A stretch of DNA of 64,000 nucleotides from positions 21,706,001-21,770,000 of the forward strand of contig CM042032.1 of NCBI GenBank assembly GCA_023525975.1, given 5' to 3'. Source of the stretch: Smallanthus sonchifolius (Eukaryota; Streptophyta; Magnoliopsida; Asterales; Asteraceae). The position numbers and the translations under genes are program-made. This document shows, in pieces, positions 33,426 to 45,566 of the stretch. The notes beneath the pieces are model-generated. The model did no database searches and was not told the origin of the DNA. It saw only the letters and a program-made list of their open reading frames with translations. Every line of letters starts with the position of its first letter. The first letter of the stretch is position 1.

Positions 33426-35667
33426 CTGAAAAATATTTGGACAAACAAACACATATTAGACAATTAATCAAAATACAAACAATATGATCAACATATATAA
33501 AAAAAATTTTAAAAAAAAATTCAAACACAAAAAAAAATTACAAGTCCAAAACTTCTCTGACCCCTAGGCGAACTTAATAAGTTCGCTTAGTGTTTCAAGA
33601 GGCGAACTTATTAAGTTCTCCTGGACAAGTTTGCTTGAACAAGTTCTCTTGGAACAAGTTCGCCTGAACAGTCTGTCGATTCAACTTCAAACCAGAAATC
33701 ACAAATCCTTCAATCTGTGATAAAAACATGAAATAAGCATTGAAAGTCAATCGTCGTGTACTACTAAGACCATATCCATTAACAATTTCACGATTTAACA
33801 CTGAAATATTCTTAATTTGGGCAAAAACAACTCGGGATAAAAACCGAGACAAAAACCTTAATTTTCTCTTGATTTATCGGACAAAATTCAATGAAAATAC
33901 CCTGGTTAGATTCGCAATCCAATTTCGATTAAGAATGAACCGTTTAACAACACAACAACCACTGAATTTGAAATTTCAAAAATTTTTGAATAAGTTCGCT
34001 TGAAAATCTAAGAAGACGATGAAACTGATAAGTTCGCCTGGTTAAACCCTTATTCAGATTAAGTTCGCTTAATTAGGCGAACTTGTTAAGTTCACTTAGC
34101 AAGCCCTAGGCGAACATGCTAAGTTCGCTTCCCCAATTTCAGGCGAACATATTAAGTTCACTTCACCAAAAAGAAGCGAACTTAATCTTCTTCAACATTT
34201 GCCTTGATCAAAATTTTTACCAACTTTCAATCCGTCACGTCTTGAACTTCCGTCAGCAGCATGTATTTGATCCAATCCCGAACAATTTAATAAAAGATTA
34301 AAATTTTCATGGAAAATAAAAAACAAAATCTTTTTGAATTTTATCTATACAAACTGAAACACATATTTTTTTTTGGATTTTTATCTGTACAAACGGAAAC
34401 ACATATTTTTGAATGAACATCATGAGTAAGAAAATCATATCAGTATCCGAGCAGTTCATCACACATTGTAGTAAAAACCACGGGTAACCTATGATATGAA
34501 ACAATCCAACTCATCTTGTACACTATGTATCTTTTCCAGTATATGAAACTCATTAAATTTGAATAATATTTGAAATGGTACGTGATAAATTTCAAAGTAA
34601 ATAAGATCAGGTTATGAAATGCTCTTTTATTTATACCGAATTTGAAATATAAAGCATGAATTCTTAAATTTGTCAATATTATATGATTTGAAACTATAAG
34701 CGTTTATTCTCCAAATTCATGTGATTTAGTACCATTTTGATGAAACACATCGTGTACCCCACACATATGCCAAACATAAATATAATTTGCACTATCTTCA
34801 AAACATATACAGTTTATGTTAAGATTAGATCAATATCCAAGATAAAATTATCTCATTTAGCACAAGAATAGAAGCAGATCCCAAAGGATATAAGAATCAT
34901 GATGATTTAGAATCAGAAGATTCTAATGAATTAGCTGTATAATGTGAATCAACAGATTCAGGTATGAGGATCCAACTATTATCTGGACAAAATTTAATGG
35001 ATTCAGACTAGATGATGTATTTAACTGATCCAAGGGCGAATATATGTTTCAACAGATTTTGAAAGCATATCTTAGTTCAACAAAACATTACATGTTTTTC
35101 GGGGCATGGGCAGTAATGTGAACTGAAATAGATTTGTGCTAAAGATATAATTAAATATTGGTCTCATGAAATTCTTTAAACCCATATATTCTTTATCTGA
35201 TAATGATCTTTTACACACACACCCAGGCATATAATGGATTCAAATCACAGATGTAATCATACTATATTTAATTTTCACACTACTATTAGTTTCAAAACGC
35301 TTTTAGTCTATTGACAATTCAAGTTTCAAAACCCATACACAAATTTGAAAACAGATTATCAAGATTAGAGCATGCACAACACTATCATTTCTCATTTATG
35401 CAGACTTTGAAATTTAGATCAAATCAACTCAGATTAATCAATCATATATCAAAGGTCTACTAAGGTCGTGTGAAATGAACTAATCACTGATGTACTATCA
35501 TTTCTTCTCTAACCTCAAATGATATCAAATTTTATATTTTTCAATTTGTGTTGACTTTTTATAAATTAAAAACTTTTTGACTGAAAATTTAAAATACAGA
35601 AATGTAATAAAGCATTAAAAGAAATTAAAAACAAAATTTTCCATGAAAATCTGATTTTGAAAAACTT
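33426..35667 (-). other. Sire-B non-coding 3' region between pol and additional ORF
   Basis: No gene. 33555-34185 holds many GCGAACTT/AAGTTCGC half and full palindromes. 34340-34412 holds a duplicated ACAAACNGAAACACATATTTTT unit. 34711-34768 contains the block shared with Sire-C and Sire-E (minus strand GGGGTACACG ... TGTGTTTC). The minus strand just before the additional-ORF ATG reads AATATTTTTCAG/ATGG, a 3' splice-site-like sequence. Confidence 0.7.
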
Positions 35668-37380
35668 TTATTCGGGATTGATCATACCTATCATTTTGAT
35701 TAGAAATTCAAACCTGGTACGATCAAATCCCATGGTAAACAAATCAGCAAAATTATCATCTGTGTGAACTTTTACCAGCTCAATCAACCTTTTCTCTGCA
35801 CAATCACGAATAAAAGGATATCTAATATCAATGTGCTTTGTTTTACTATGCTTCACAGGATTATTAGTTATAGACATTGTAGCATTATTATCAACAAGCA
35901 TAGGGGTTCCAGTGAAATTCAAACTGTAATCTCTTAATTGCTGTTATATCCACAGGATTTGTGAACAACAACTTGCAGCCGCGATGTATTCTGCTTCGCA
36001 TGTAGAAATGGAGACTGTGGTTTGCTTTTTGGATTGCCAGGAAACAAGTCGATTACCCAAGAACTGGCAACCACCTGTTGTAGATTTCCTGTCCAAACAA
36101 CAACCACCAAAATCAGAATCAGTATAAGCATTGAAATCAAAGTTAGAACCATATAGATACCATAGTCCCAATCTTTGTTTTCCTTTCAAATAACGAAAGA
36201 TTCTTTTTACAGCTATTAAGTGAGATTCTTTTGGTTTTGCCTGGAATCTAGAACATATGCACACAGCGAACATTATATCTGGCCTTGAAGTGGTTAAGAA
36301 CATGAGAGATCCAATCATTGCTCTGTAAAGTCGACAATCCACATCTTTTCCATCCGAGTCTGAATTCAACTTATGATTGACCGGAATAGGAGTATCATAT
36401 GAGGTACAGTCCTCCATCTTCAAACGGCTCAAGATGTCTTTGACATACTTGGACTAATGAATAAAGAAACCATCTTCCTTTTGATTTACTTGTAAACCTA
36501 AGAAAAACGATAACTCTCCCATAGCAGACATTTCAAACTTTGACTTCATTACACTTTCAAAATCTTTGCATAACCCTTCATTTGTTGAGCCAAAAATAAT
36601 ATCGTCCACATATATCTGCACCAGTAGGTAATCTCCCCCTGATTTCTTTATGAATAAGGTCGAGTCAATCTTGCCACGAACAAAATCATTTGCCAAAAGA
36701 TGTGCGGACAATGTTTCATACCATGCTCGAGGAGCCTGATGAAGACCATAGAGGGCCTTATCAAGCTTGAAAACCCTATTCGGATGAAGTGGATCTTCAA
36801 ACCCCGGTGGCTGGCAAACATAAACTTCCTCCTTGACCTTTCCATATAAAAATTCACTTTTCACATCCAATTGAAACACCTTAAAACCTTTATAAGAAGC
36901 AAAAGCTAGAAACAGCCGTATCGCTTCAAGCCTCGCAACAGGCGCATAAACCTCAGTATAATCAATTCCCTCTTGTTGATTGAAGCCCTGGACAACTAAT
37001 CTTGCCTTGTTTCTTACCACGACACCTCGATCGTCTTTTTTACATTTAAACACCCATTTAGTACCAATCGGATATACACCCTTCGGAAGATCTACAAGAT
37101 TCCAAACCTTAAGTTTGTCAAACTGAGCAAGTTCTTCCTACATAGCCTCTATCCAATTGTTATCATTTAAAGCCATTTCCACATTTTTGGGTTCGACCTG
37201 AGAAATAAAACATGAATATGAGCAATCATCAAGAACACCAGAATCTTTAATACATGTATACAAACAAGTATTGTCAACAAGAGAACGTATTTTCACTCCA
37301 TCCTGCAAATTACCGATTATATTTGTCACTGGATGATCTTTGAGTTCCTTGATGGAAGCGACCTCAGGAACCTGTAACAC
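35668..37380 (-). pseudogene. pol: Sire-B reverse transcriptase and RNase H
   Basis: Pieces 37380-37138, 37053-36454, 36432-35944 and 35922-35668, mostly one frame with stops between. RT: WMFKCKKDDRGVVVRNKARL, LDVKSEFLYG, then YVDDIIFGS with both catalytic Asp. RNase H: AYTDSDFGGCCLDRKSTTGG, STCEAEYIAAA, end at KMIGMINPE. Stops: TAG at 36454 (family Gln) and TAA at 35944. Structure is complete but not translatable. Confidence 0.88.
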
Positions 37381-37468
37381 TTCAACACGAGTTGTATCAG
37401 ATTGATAAGATAAACCATGATTAATTGGAATTTATGAGTCTAAATTTGTAGGAATCTCCCCCCGAATC

Positions 37469-39060
37469 CTATATCGAAGGTAATGAATCATCACCCAAAA
37501 AAGGATCAGCAGAAGAATCTTGAAAAATAGCATTGTCTTCCACACTCTCTGAATCTTGTGGTCCCGAACAAGAAGCAACATTAGGATCGGGAGCAGAAGC
37601 AGATGGAACCGATGAATGTGGAACTGTAGTTGGTAGAAAGCCATTGTGCTGTGCATCCTGACATGAATCATATAGAACTGCAGCTTCATCGGGAGAAATA
37701 TCAGAAGGTAAATGAAAAGACTTGAATAAAGTTTCATAATCAAAGGCCCCAATCTGGTCCAATCCCCATTTGTGGTAAAGACCGATTTGAACAGTCAATA
37801 TGGAACCATTCTTCAACTTGGCGCGTCTCTTTGTTATAAACCCTCTTGGTAGTCGAATTAGCAACATACCCCAGAAAAATCCCTTCAATAGCCTTAGCAC
37901 TGAATTTTGTTGGGACATCTCAAACTTTCAACAGGGTGCACGGATTACCAAAAGGTAGTAAATAATCCAGATTCGGCTTTCGATTATTCAACAACTCGTA
38001 GCAAGTCTTGTTGTGTCGCTTGATGGTCAAGACTCTGTTCAAAACGTGACACGCAGTATTCACAGCTTCAGCCCAAAAAGTAACTGGAAGCTGCGTGCCG
38101 TTTCAACCAACGTCCTGTTCTTTCGCTCAGAAACACCGTTTTGTTAAGGAACATATGGCGCACTGAATTCATGATGAATTCCCTTTTGTAGACAGAATAA
38201 GCCCATCTTGTTATTCTTAAATTCGCTGCCATTGTCACTCCTAATTCTTCTGACCTTCAGATTGAATAAATTTTTCAAACCCAGGATTAAGTATTGTACC
38301 AACTCAGTGGTTTCATCCTTAGAAGAGAGAAACTTAACCCATGAAAATATGGAAAAATCGTCAGTGACTACCAAACAGTATGATTTTCCACCAATGCTCC
38401 TGATACTAATCGGACCGAACAAATCCATATGCAGCAGCTCCAAAGGAGTTACGATAGAATTCTTCGATTTAGATTTGCGTGATTTCTTCCGTTATTTCCC
38501 CTTCTTGCAAGGAATACAATCATCAGGAACTGAGAATTTCATCTTCGGAATACCAAGAACCAGATCATTCTTAATAATGTAGTTCATCTTCCAATAGTTG
38601 ATGTGTGCTAGCTTCCTGTGCCACAGAATAGAATCTGATTCCGACGCCTTGGAGAGTAAACATGTAGGAATTGAATCCGTAGTAGTAGCAACACTCATGT
38701 CAAGGACATACGTGTCATTTCTCCTCAGGGCCTTCATGAGAATCCATTCATCAGGAATAACAAAACCAGGTTTCAGGATATAACACTCAGCATCATTAAA
38801 ATGGAACGAAAACTTCTTGTCACAAACTTGTGATACACTCAAAATATTGTGCTCAAGCTGCTCCATGTAATTCACCTTCTCAAATTTGACTTTATCATTC
38901 TTTAAAGTTCCTTGTCCAGTTATGTACCCGCCTTTATTCCCCGCAAAAGCGACTAACCTCCATCAATCTTTTTAACATCTTCAAGCAATTTGATATTCCC
39001 TGTCATATGTCGAGAGAAACCACTATCCACATACCATGTATTGTTGATAGTCTTCCTTGG
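37469..39060 (-). pseudogene. pol: Sire-B protease, GAG-pre-integrase and integrase, badly broken
   Basis: Protease VDSGFSRHMTG near 39030. GAG-pre-integrase 38875-38492 (SILWHRKLAHINYW, CIPCKKGK). Integrase 38443-38144 (MDLFGPISIRS, TDDFSIFSW, RSDNGSEFKN) ends in a stop just before QNGVSERKNRT. The rest of the integrase is scrambled and in part missing before 37918-37469, which covers the variable linker to RT (Ser/Asp-rich). Several stops and frame changes. Confidence 0.8.
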
Positions 39061-39084
39061 TTGTCCCTACATAATCAAAGAAAA

Positions 39085-42000
39085 TCAGTTAGAAATAGGA
39101 ACCCAAGCCATTGTGGTCTTGGGTCGTCCAAATTGATCAAAATAAACAACTTCAATGAGTTCACAATTCACTTTATCATCAACCTTTGGTACATAAAGTC
39201 CAACAAAATCAGAACCTCTCGATGTTGACACATGATGATTATTTTGAAAAACTTTATTAGATTTATTATTATAAGATTCAGATGTTTCCAAAAGTTTCTT
39301 TAATTTTCTGTTACGTCTCCGCCTTTGTGGTCGAGAAAGTTTGACCTCAGGTTGAGAATCAACATCAATTCTTACACCAGTATGCACAAACACTGGTTTA
39401 GCCACATGTTTATCAATTTGCTTAGATCATGTGGATTTAGCAAATGACTGAGTAGGCACAGATTGCCTCAGTGGAACTTTCTTCACAACATCAGATTGAG
39501 AATCCTTTGAAATTCCAACATTAGGAATCTCAGGTTTCTCTTGACATACAAATGATTTAGATTTCAAATTATCCTGCTGTTTAAATCCAGAAGATTTAGC
39601 AAAAGATCGACAGGATATATTTTTCTCCAAACTAAATGATGACTTTCCCTCATCTGTTCTTTTCAGAATCTTCACCACTTTTGGTTGTGAAGGAACAGTC
39701 TTCAATTTGCCCTTGTTCTTATAAGGACAATTGATCAGAATGTGACCAGCTTCGTTGCAATGAAAGCAAACTCTTCTCTCTTTAAAAGTTCTAAAATAAG
39801 AAGAATTCTTTGAATTTGAGGAGCCATCAGATGAATAAGCTTCAGAAGATTTTTCAGAAAATTTTACTATCTTCTTTGGAACATAAACCTGTGTAGGTAC
39901 CTTTGATGAATGCACCTTTTGATGACCAGCAGCGATAAACCCACTTGACTGTAAAATTGGAGAAAGCTTAGGGGTAACAACCTTCACCTCATCAGGTTCA
40001 GTCAGAATGCATCTATCACAGGTAACAACTTTTGCAACAGTTGGTTCATCAAGTTTTACCTCTTTCGGAATACCTTCCACCTTTTTCTCATCAAATTCCT
40101 CATCCTCAGAATCCGATTCATACACCATATCCTCACCAGTTACCGGGTTCACTTTCAATACTGTTTTTGGATCTATTTCCTCTTCATGAATGATTTCAAG
40201 TTCAACCACATAATTTGCATTAAATGGTGGAGGAACAAATCAAATTCCAGCAACCCGTTTAGTAAGATCAGCATTTGAATTAAAATAATCCAAAACAACA
40301 GAAGAATTTGTAAAATTTTCCAACTTTTTATGAAGTTTGACCACCTCAGACTCTTTGTCAGAAATTTCCTTATTCTTTTGAGCAATAACCTCAGTTCGTT
40401 TTTCTATTTCAGCATAAGCCATATCCAGATGATAAGCTTGTTCTTTATATTTCAACCCCAGAGAATTTAAATCTCTTTTCAAAGACTCAATTCTATCGAT
40501 GCACAATTTATCATTATCATTCAGTTTCTGATTAACAGTATGCATCGATTTCATGTCACAAATCAAGTTTGTGTTATCATCCATGACCTTTTGCAATTTA
40601 TCTTTAACAGTAATGCAGTTAGAACAAAAAATATGACAAACAGAGTCTTTTACCTTTGATGGATCAGACATGTCTGCCATGAAAACTTTGGCAATGGGAA
40701 TATTTTCTGTATCAGCACCATCCGAAGCATTTTGTTTTAAAACAATATCATCTTCAGCAACACCTGATGCAACATCATAATCAATATTCTGCTCTTGTTC
40801 TACCTCTTCATCAACAACCTGCACACTGTCACCATCACTCGAACACTTGAACTCTCACTTGAACCATCACTTGAACTCTCACTTGTACCATCATCATCAG
40901 CTACCTTTTCTGATTTTTCAGAATGAATTTCTGCTACAAAGGCTTGGCTTACAGCACCCACTAAGTCTTCCAAATGAATACCCCTGTCATAGTTCTCATC
41001 ATTTTGTGCAACCAAAGCCGATGATGCAGATGCATGATTTGAATTTCCAGATGAACCATGTGATTGGTTACGATTATTCTAAAAATTATTCTGCTTCTTC
41101 TGAGAATCAAACTCTACCTTTTGCTTCACACACTCTTTATCAAAGTGACCATACTCTTGACAGTTATAACAACGCACTTTGGCTTTATCAAAACCCATGC
41201 GTGATCGACTATTAGATCCAATATACTTTCTGCCAATTTTCTTCAAGAAATCTCTTGCTTGACGCATTAACATAGCCATATTCCATTGGATGTTCATTTC
41301 TTCCATATCAACAGGGTCAATCTGTCTAAAATCTTCTTAAATAACCTCAGGATCATGAATTTTCCCTCCAATAAAATTCTCATACGAGGCCATGAATGAG
41401 GAAAACATAGCTTGATAATCATCAGCAACCTTTTGATTTACATGAGATCCAGAAGATGTAGAAGTTGTTGTCGCAGAAAAACCAGAATGACTAAAATGAC
41501 CAGAATGAATAGGAACACCAGAACACTGATCATTAGAAGAATCTTGAGCGTCTCGAGAAAAGAATGCAACTCCAGTACCAATTTTACCAGTAGTCTTGGC
41601 AAAATACATTGAAGGATCCTGGATATGCTCCATGTTAGTCTCCTTCTTCTTCAAATTCAGGTCATGCGATTGAATCTTCCCAAGAACTTCTTCAAGAGAC
41701 ATGGTTTTGTACTTGATAATTTCTTTGATCAAAACCGTGTACACATCAAATTTTGATGGTAATGCCTCCAATATCTTATCATTAATTTCTTCAGTTTCAT
41801 ACACCACAGACGCACTCGACAGTTCACTAAGCAGATGATAAAATCTGGTAGCAAGATCATCCAAGGATTCATTTTGAAAATGTTTGAAGACCAAGAATTG
41901 CTTCTTCAATAGCTCTTTTCTACTCTTCTTTACATCCAAACTGCCTTCACATATTTTCTGTAATGCTTCCCACAATTGTTGAGAAGACTTGAATTGTTTG

Positions 42001-42323
42001 AAACTGTGATATATTTACTTCGGAAGAGACATCGAAATACTTGCCATCGCTTTCTTTTCCCTATCAAACAACACCTTTTTTTCATTCGTTAACGCTGATA
42101 CCGGCTTTGGAACATTATCCTGTCCCATCCATGAATAAGTCGGATGTGTATAACCTTCTAAAATAGGAATCCAGAGACTGGTGTCGGTGAAATATACGAA
42201 CTGATCAAATCTGTCTTTCCAATTTGAATAATCAGCAAGATTCAACAACTTCGGTGATTTTTGAGATGTACCTATCTCATTATCATAATTGAACATATTC
42301 GTTACTTCAACCATATTTGCCAT
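39085..42323 (-). pseudogene. gag: Sire-B gag (expanded, two zinc knuckles)
   Basis: Start ATG 42323 (MANMVEVTNMF). UBN2-type region 42323-41337 (LWEALQKICEGSLDVKKSRK) with a TAA at 42015-42017. Knuckle CYNCQEYGHFDKEC near 41170. Acidic region, coiled coil 40824-40240 (DKLQKVMDDNTNLICDMKS, ESLKRDLNSLGLK). Second knuckle CFHCNEAGHILINC near 39770. Basic RRRRNRKLKKLL near 39310, and end MAWVPISN-stop at 39085. Stops at 42015, 41337, 41079, 40240 and 39427 and one frame change near 40810; otherwise colinear with Sire-E. Confidence 0.85.
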
Positions 42324-42868
42324 TTTTCTGAAAAATTTCCAAGTGTAAAACACCCTCTACCCTTAGGCGAAGATAATAAGTTCGCTTCTGTGATACCCAA
42401 ATGAACTTAATATGAAGCGAACTTAATAAGTTCGCTTAAACCAGAAACCAGAAAATCTGATTAAGTTCGCCTAAAAATAAGTTCGCTTAATCAGTGAGAA
42501 GCGAACTTAACAAGTTCACCTGCTAAGTTCGTCTGCACAAGAAAGCAGCAAGTTTGCTTGCTTCAGCAGATTCAAACTCAACAACAATTCAAATAAAGAC
42601 CGCGAACTAGAAAGCACCAAAAATCTTCATAATTCACTGTTTTGAAGGAATTAATCAAAATCAAACCATAGGATTGTGTAATTTCTCAATTAGAACGTTT
42701 CTATCGGATCAATTTCTTCAAAATCCTCTTCAAAAACAACAAATCAGAACCAAATTAGTCTTGTAAACTCCATGGAAATGAAAATGTCAAAGATGATGAA
42801 TTTCTTGTCAATTTGCATGCAAAACCGTCTAGAATCACCAAGAATCACGAGCAAAAGCTCTTATACCA
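42324..42868 (-). repeat. Sire-B leader with palindrome array and primer site
   Basis: 42360-42535 holds GCGAACTTAATAAGTTCGC and half sites. The remainder, to 42850, is non-coding and similar to the Sire-A and Sire-E leaders. Primer site at 42857-42868 is GCTCTTATACCA, one mismatch from the initiator-Met complement. Confidence 0.8.
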
Positions 42869-42870
42869 CT

Positions 42871-43322
42871 TGTAGGTCCTCATGGCACTTCTACAGATCG
42901 TTGTCGTGATAAGACGTCTCGTTAACTCGGAGTGCGGAATCCAACGAATCAACGATTAAATTCATAAAAGACAATAAAGACAATCATGTAAATAAACTTC
43001 ATGCTTGTATTCCAATTCACAATAGAGTTTACAGACTCAATCTCATTCACTGTTTGATCTCTGTTCTGTCTAGTTCTCTACAGACTGACTCTGTAAACAT
43101 CTATATATAGACTACTGATCTGCATTAGGCGAACTTAACAAGTTCGCCTCTAACAGACTAAGCGAACTTAACAAGTTCGCCTCTGTTAGACTAGGCGAAC
43201 TTAACAAGTTCGCCTCTAGCAACTTGTATAAAAACACTTAGAACATTAATACATACAAAAACATAAAGACATAAGATCTAAACTATTACAAAGCTTTTGT
43301 CATTACTAACTATGTCTTAACA
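42871..43322 (-). repeat. Sire-B 5' LTR
   Basis: 452 bp, TGTAGGTCCTCATGG ... TATGTCTTAACA, followed by ATGTA (TSD). Three full GCGAACTTAACAAGTTCGC palindromes at 43131-43211. TATATATAG at 43102-43110. Confidence 0.94.
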
Positions 43323-45566
43323 ATGTACAAGCGCAAGCCTGTTATTGATTTCTTTAGAAAGTTTGGGTGTGTTTTCACAATGCTGAATACTTCGGATCAG
43401 ATGAACAAGTTCAAATCCAAAGCTGATGAATGTTATTTTGTGGGTTACTCTTCAAATCAAAGAGTTTTTCGTGTTTACAACAAGATACGAAGGATCGTGC
43501 TGGAGTCCATTGATATCAACTGGCACGAAAACAATCATACGGACGCTGGGGACGGTCCTGATTGGCTTTTTGATGTCAATTCTTTGTTTAAATCATTTAA
43601 TCTGTGTGAATTCACTAACAAATCTGTCTCATCTAATCCTCTTATGTCTGTGAATATCCTAGGTACCTCTACTGCTTAAATCTCTTCTTCGTCCAGTCAA
43701 CATATGAATGTTCATCCTTCAATAGCTAATGCTGAATCCACTCAGGACTCTTCGGACTCTGTGGCAACAGGTGAAACTGTTGAGGAAGAAACTCCTCCAA
43801 TAGTGGATGTTGCTCCACAACCCTCTACTAAAGATTCTTTTGTGGAAGAACCTGATTTTCCTGACAATAACATCACAAATTTGGAAGACAACCTTGAAGA
43901 GGATATTATTCCACAGGTACGGGTTCACAAAGATCATCCTACAGACAACATCATTGGTCCACTCAATGTGGGAGTCCGGACTCATAGTGCCACCAAAGCA
44001 ATGAATGACGGTCTTTTCATTTGCTTTATATCTAAAGTTGAACCTAAGAATATCAAAGCTGCCCTGCTTGAGAACAGTTGGGTGGAGGCCATGCAGGAAG
44101 AATTGCAGCAGTTCAATAAGTTACATATGTGGAATCTGGTGGACGTTCCAAAGAACAAAGTCTCAATCGGCACTCGTTGGGTCTTCCATAACAAGAAGGA
44201 CGAAGGGGGAATCGTGGTTTGAAACAAAGCCCGCTTGGTGCTTCAGGGGTTTTATCAAGAAGAAGGGATTGACTTTGAAGAAGTCTTTGCACCAGTGGCT
44301 CGCTTAGAAGCCATCAGAATGTTTCTCGCCTATGCAGCCTATATGGACTTCACAGTTCATCAAATGGATGTCAAAAGCGCATTTCTGTATGGAAAGGTTC
44401 AAGAGGAAGTTTATTTCAAGCAGCCACCAGGTTTCATTGATCCAAACTATCCTGACCGAGTTTAAAAACTAGAAAAGGCATTGTACGGTCTCCATCAAGC
44501 ACCTCGTGCATGGTATGAGACGTTATCTAAGCATCTGCTTGATAATGGTTTCACACGAGGGGCAATTTACCAAACTTTGTTTAAACGAAAGGATGGTGCG
44601 GATACCATTTTGGTGCAAATCTACGTTGACGATATTATTTTTGGATCCACAAATCCTCGGTTGTGCAAGGAATTCGAGGAAGTGATGCGTTCTAAGTTTG
44701 AAATGAGCTCTATGGGAGAAATGAAGTTCTTTCTTGGTTTGCAAGTAGATCAGTCTGGGTCGGGAATTCTTATCCATTAAGAAAGATATGTCAAAGAAAT
44801 CCTGGCCAAGTTTAATATGACTGAGTCTCATCCTTACAAGTCTCTCGTGGAAGTTCGACACTGTCTGTCTCCTGATTTGGATGGTGAAAGTGTTGATCAG
44901 CACCTCTATCGCTCAATGATAGGATATCTCATGTATCTCACTGCTAGCAGGCCATACATCATATTCGCAGTGTGCTTGTGTGCACGCTTTCAGGCTAATC
45001 CTAAACTCTCTCATTTAATTGTTATCAAACGTATTTTAAGATATTTGAAGTACAAGCCAAATATTGGGCATTGGTATCCCAAAAATAACTTGTTTGATCT
45101 TTTGGCATATTCAGATTCTGACTACGGGGGATGCAACTTAGACCGCATATCCACCTCTGGGGGTTTTCAGTTCCTTGGCAACCGCCTTGTGTCCTGGCAA
45201 TGTAAGAAACAGACCACTGTTACCCAATCCACAGTCGAAGCCGAATACATCGCCGCAGCCCTTTGTTGTTCTCAGGTGAGGTGGATTCACCATCAAATGC
45301 TTGATTACGGGATCACCTTCCATGAAACCCCCATCCTTTGTGACAACGCCACCGTTCCCCATATCACCAAAAATCTCGTTCAGCATTCAAAAACCAAACA
45401 CATTGAGATCAAACATCACTTCATCCGTGTCTGTGTTGAAAAGAAACATATCAAAATTGTTGAAGTCAAAACCGACAAGAAAACCGCGGACATCTTTACA
45501 AAAGCCTTTGATTCTGCCAGATTTGAGAAATTGATGGAGATGCTCGGCATGATCAACTTTCAGTAA
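43323..45566 (+). pseudogene. pol: Sire-C integrase end, reverse transcriptase and RNase H
   Basis: Resumes after the Sire-B insertion: integrase tail (FFRKFGCVFTMLN, ADECYFVGYSSNQRVFRVYN), stop at 43677, acidic linker 43704-44222, RT (RWVFHNKKDEGGIVV, FEEVFAPVARLEAIR, MDVKSAFLYG, YVDDIIFGS), then RNase H (AYSDSDYGGCNLDRISTSGG, STVEAEYIAAA) to MLGMINFQ at 45566. Stops: TGA 44220-44222 (family Arg), TAA 44463-44465, TAA 44778-44780 (family Gln). Frame is otherwise kept. Confidence 0.88.

Larger units (their letters stand above)
29900..43322 (-). mobile_element. Sire-B: complete 13.4-kb Sirevirus-like element with additional ORF
   Basis: LTRs 29900-30297 and 42871-43322, TSD ATGTA on both sides (29895-29899, 43323-43327), primer site (one mismatch), gag 42323-39085, pol 39060-35668, long 3' non-coding region and a 1029-codon additional ORF (33425-30339). 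Outside the palindrome array the LTRs differ at only about eight positions by eye (about 98 percent), so it is the youngest retroelement here, yet its genes carry many stops. Confidence 0.95.

Noticed and set aside
33555..34190. Regularly spaced short palindromes resembling a CRISPR array
   Set aside because: Spacing and unit length vary, spacers are not unique fixed-length inserts, no cas genes, and the motifs belong to LTR retrotransposon regulatory DNA in a plant genome.
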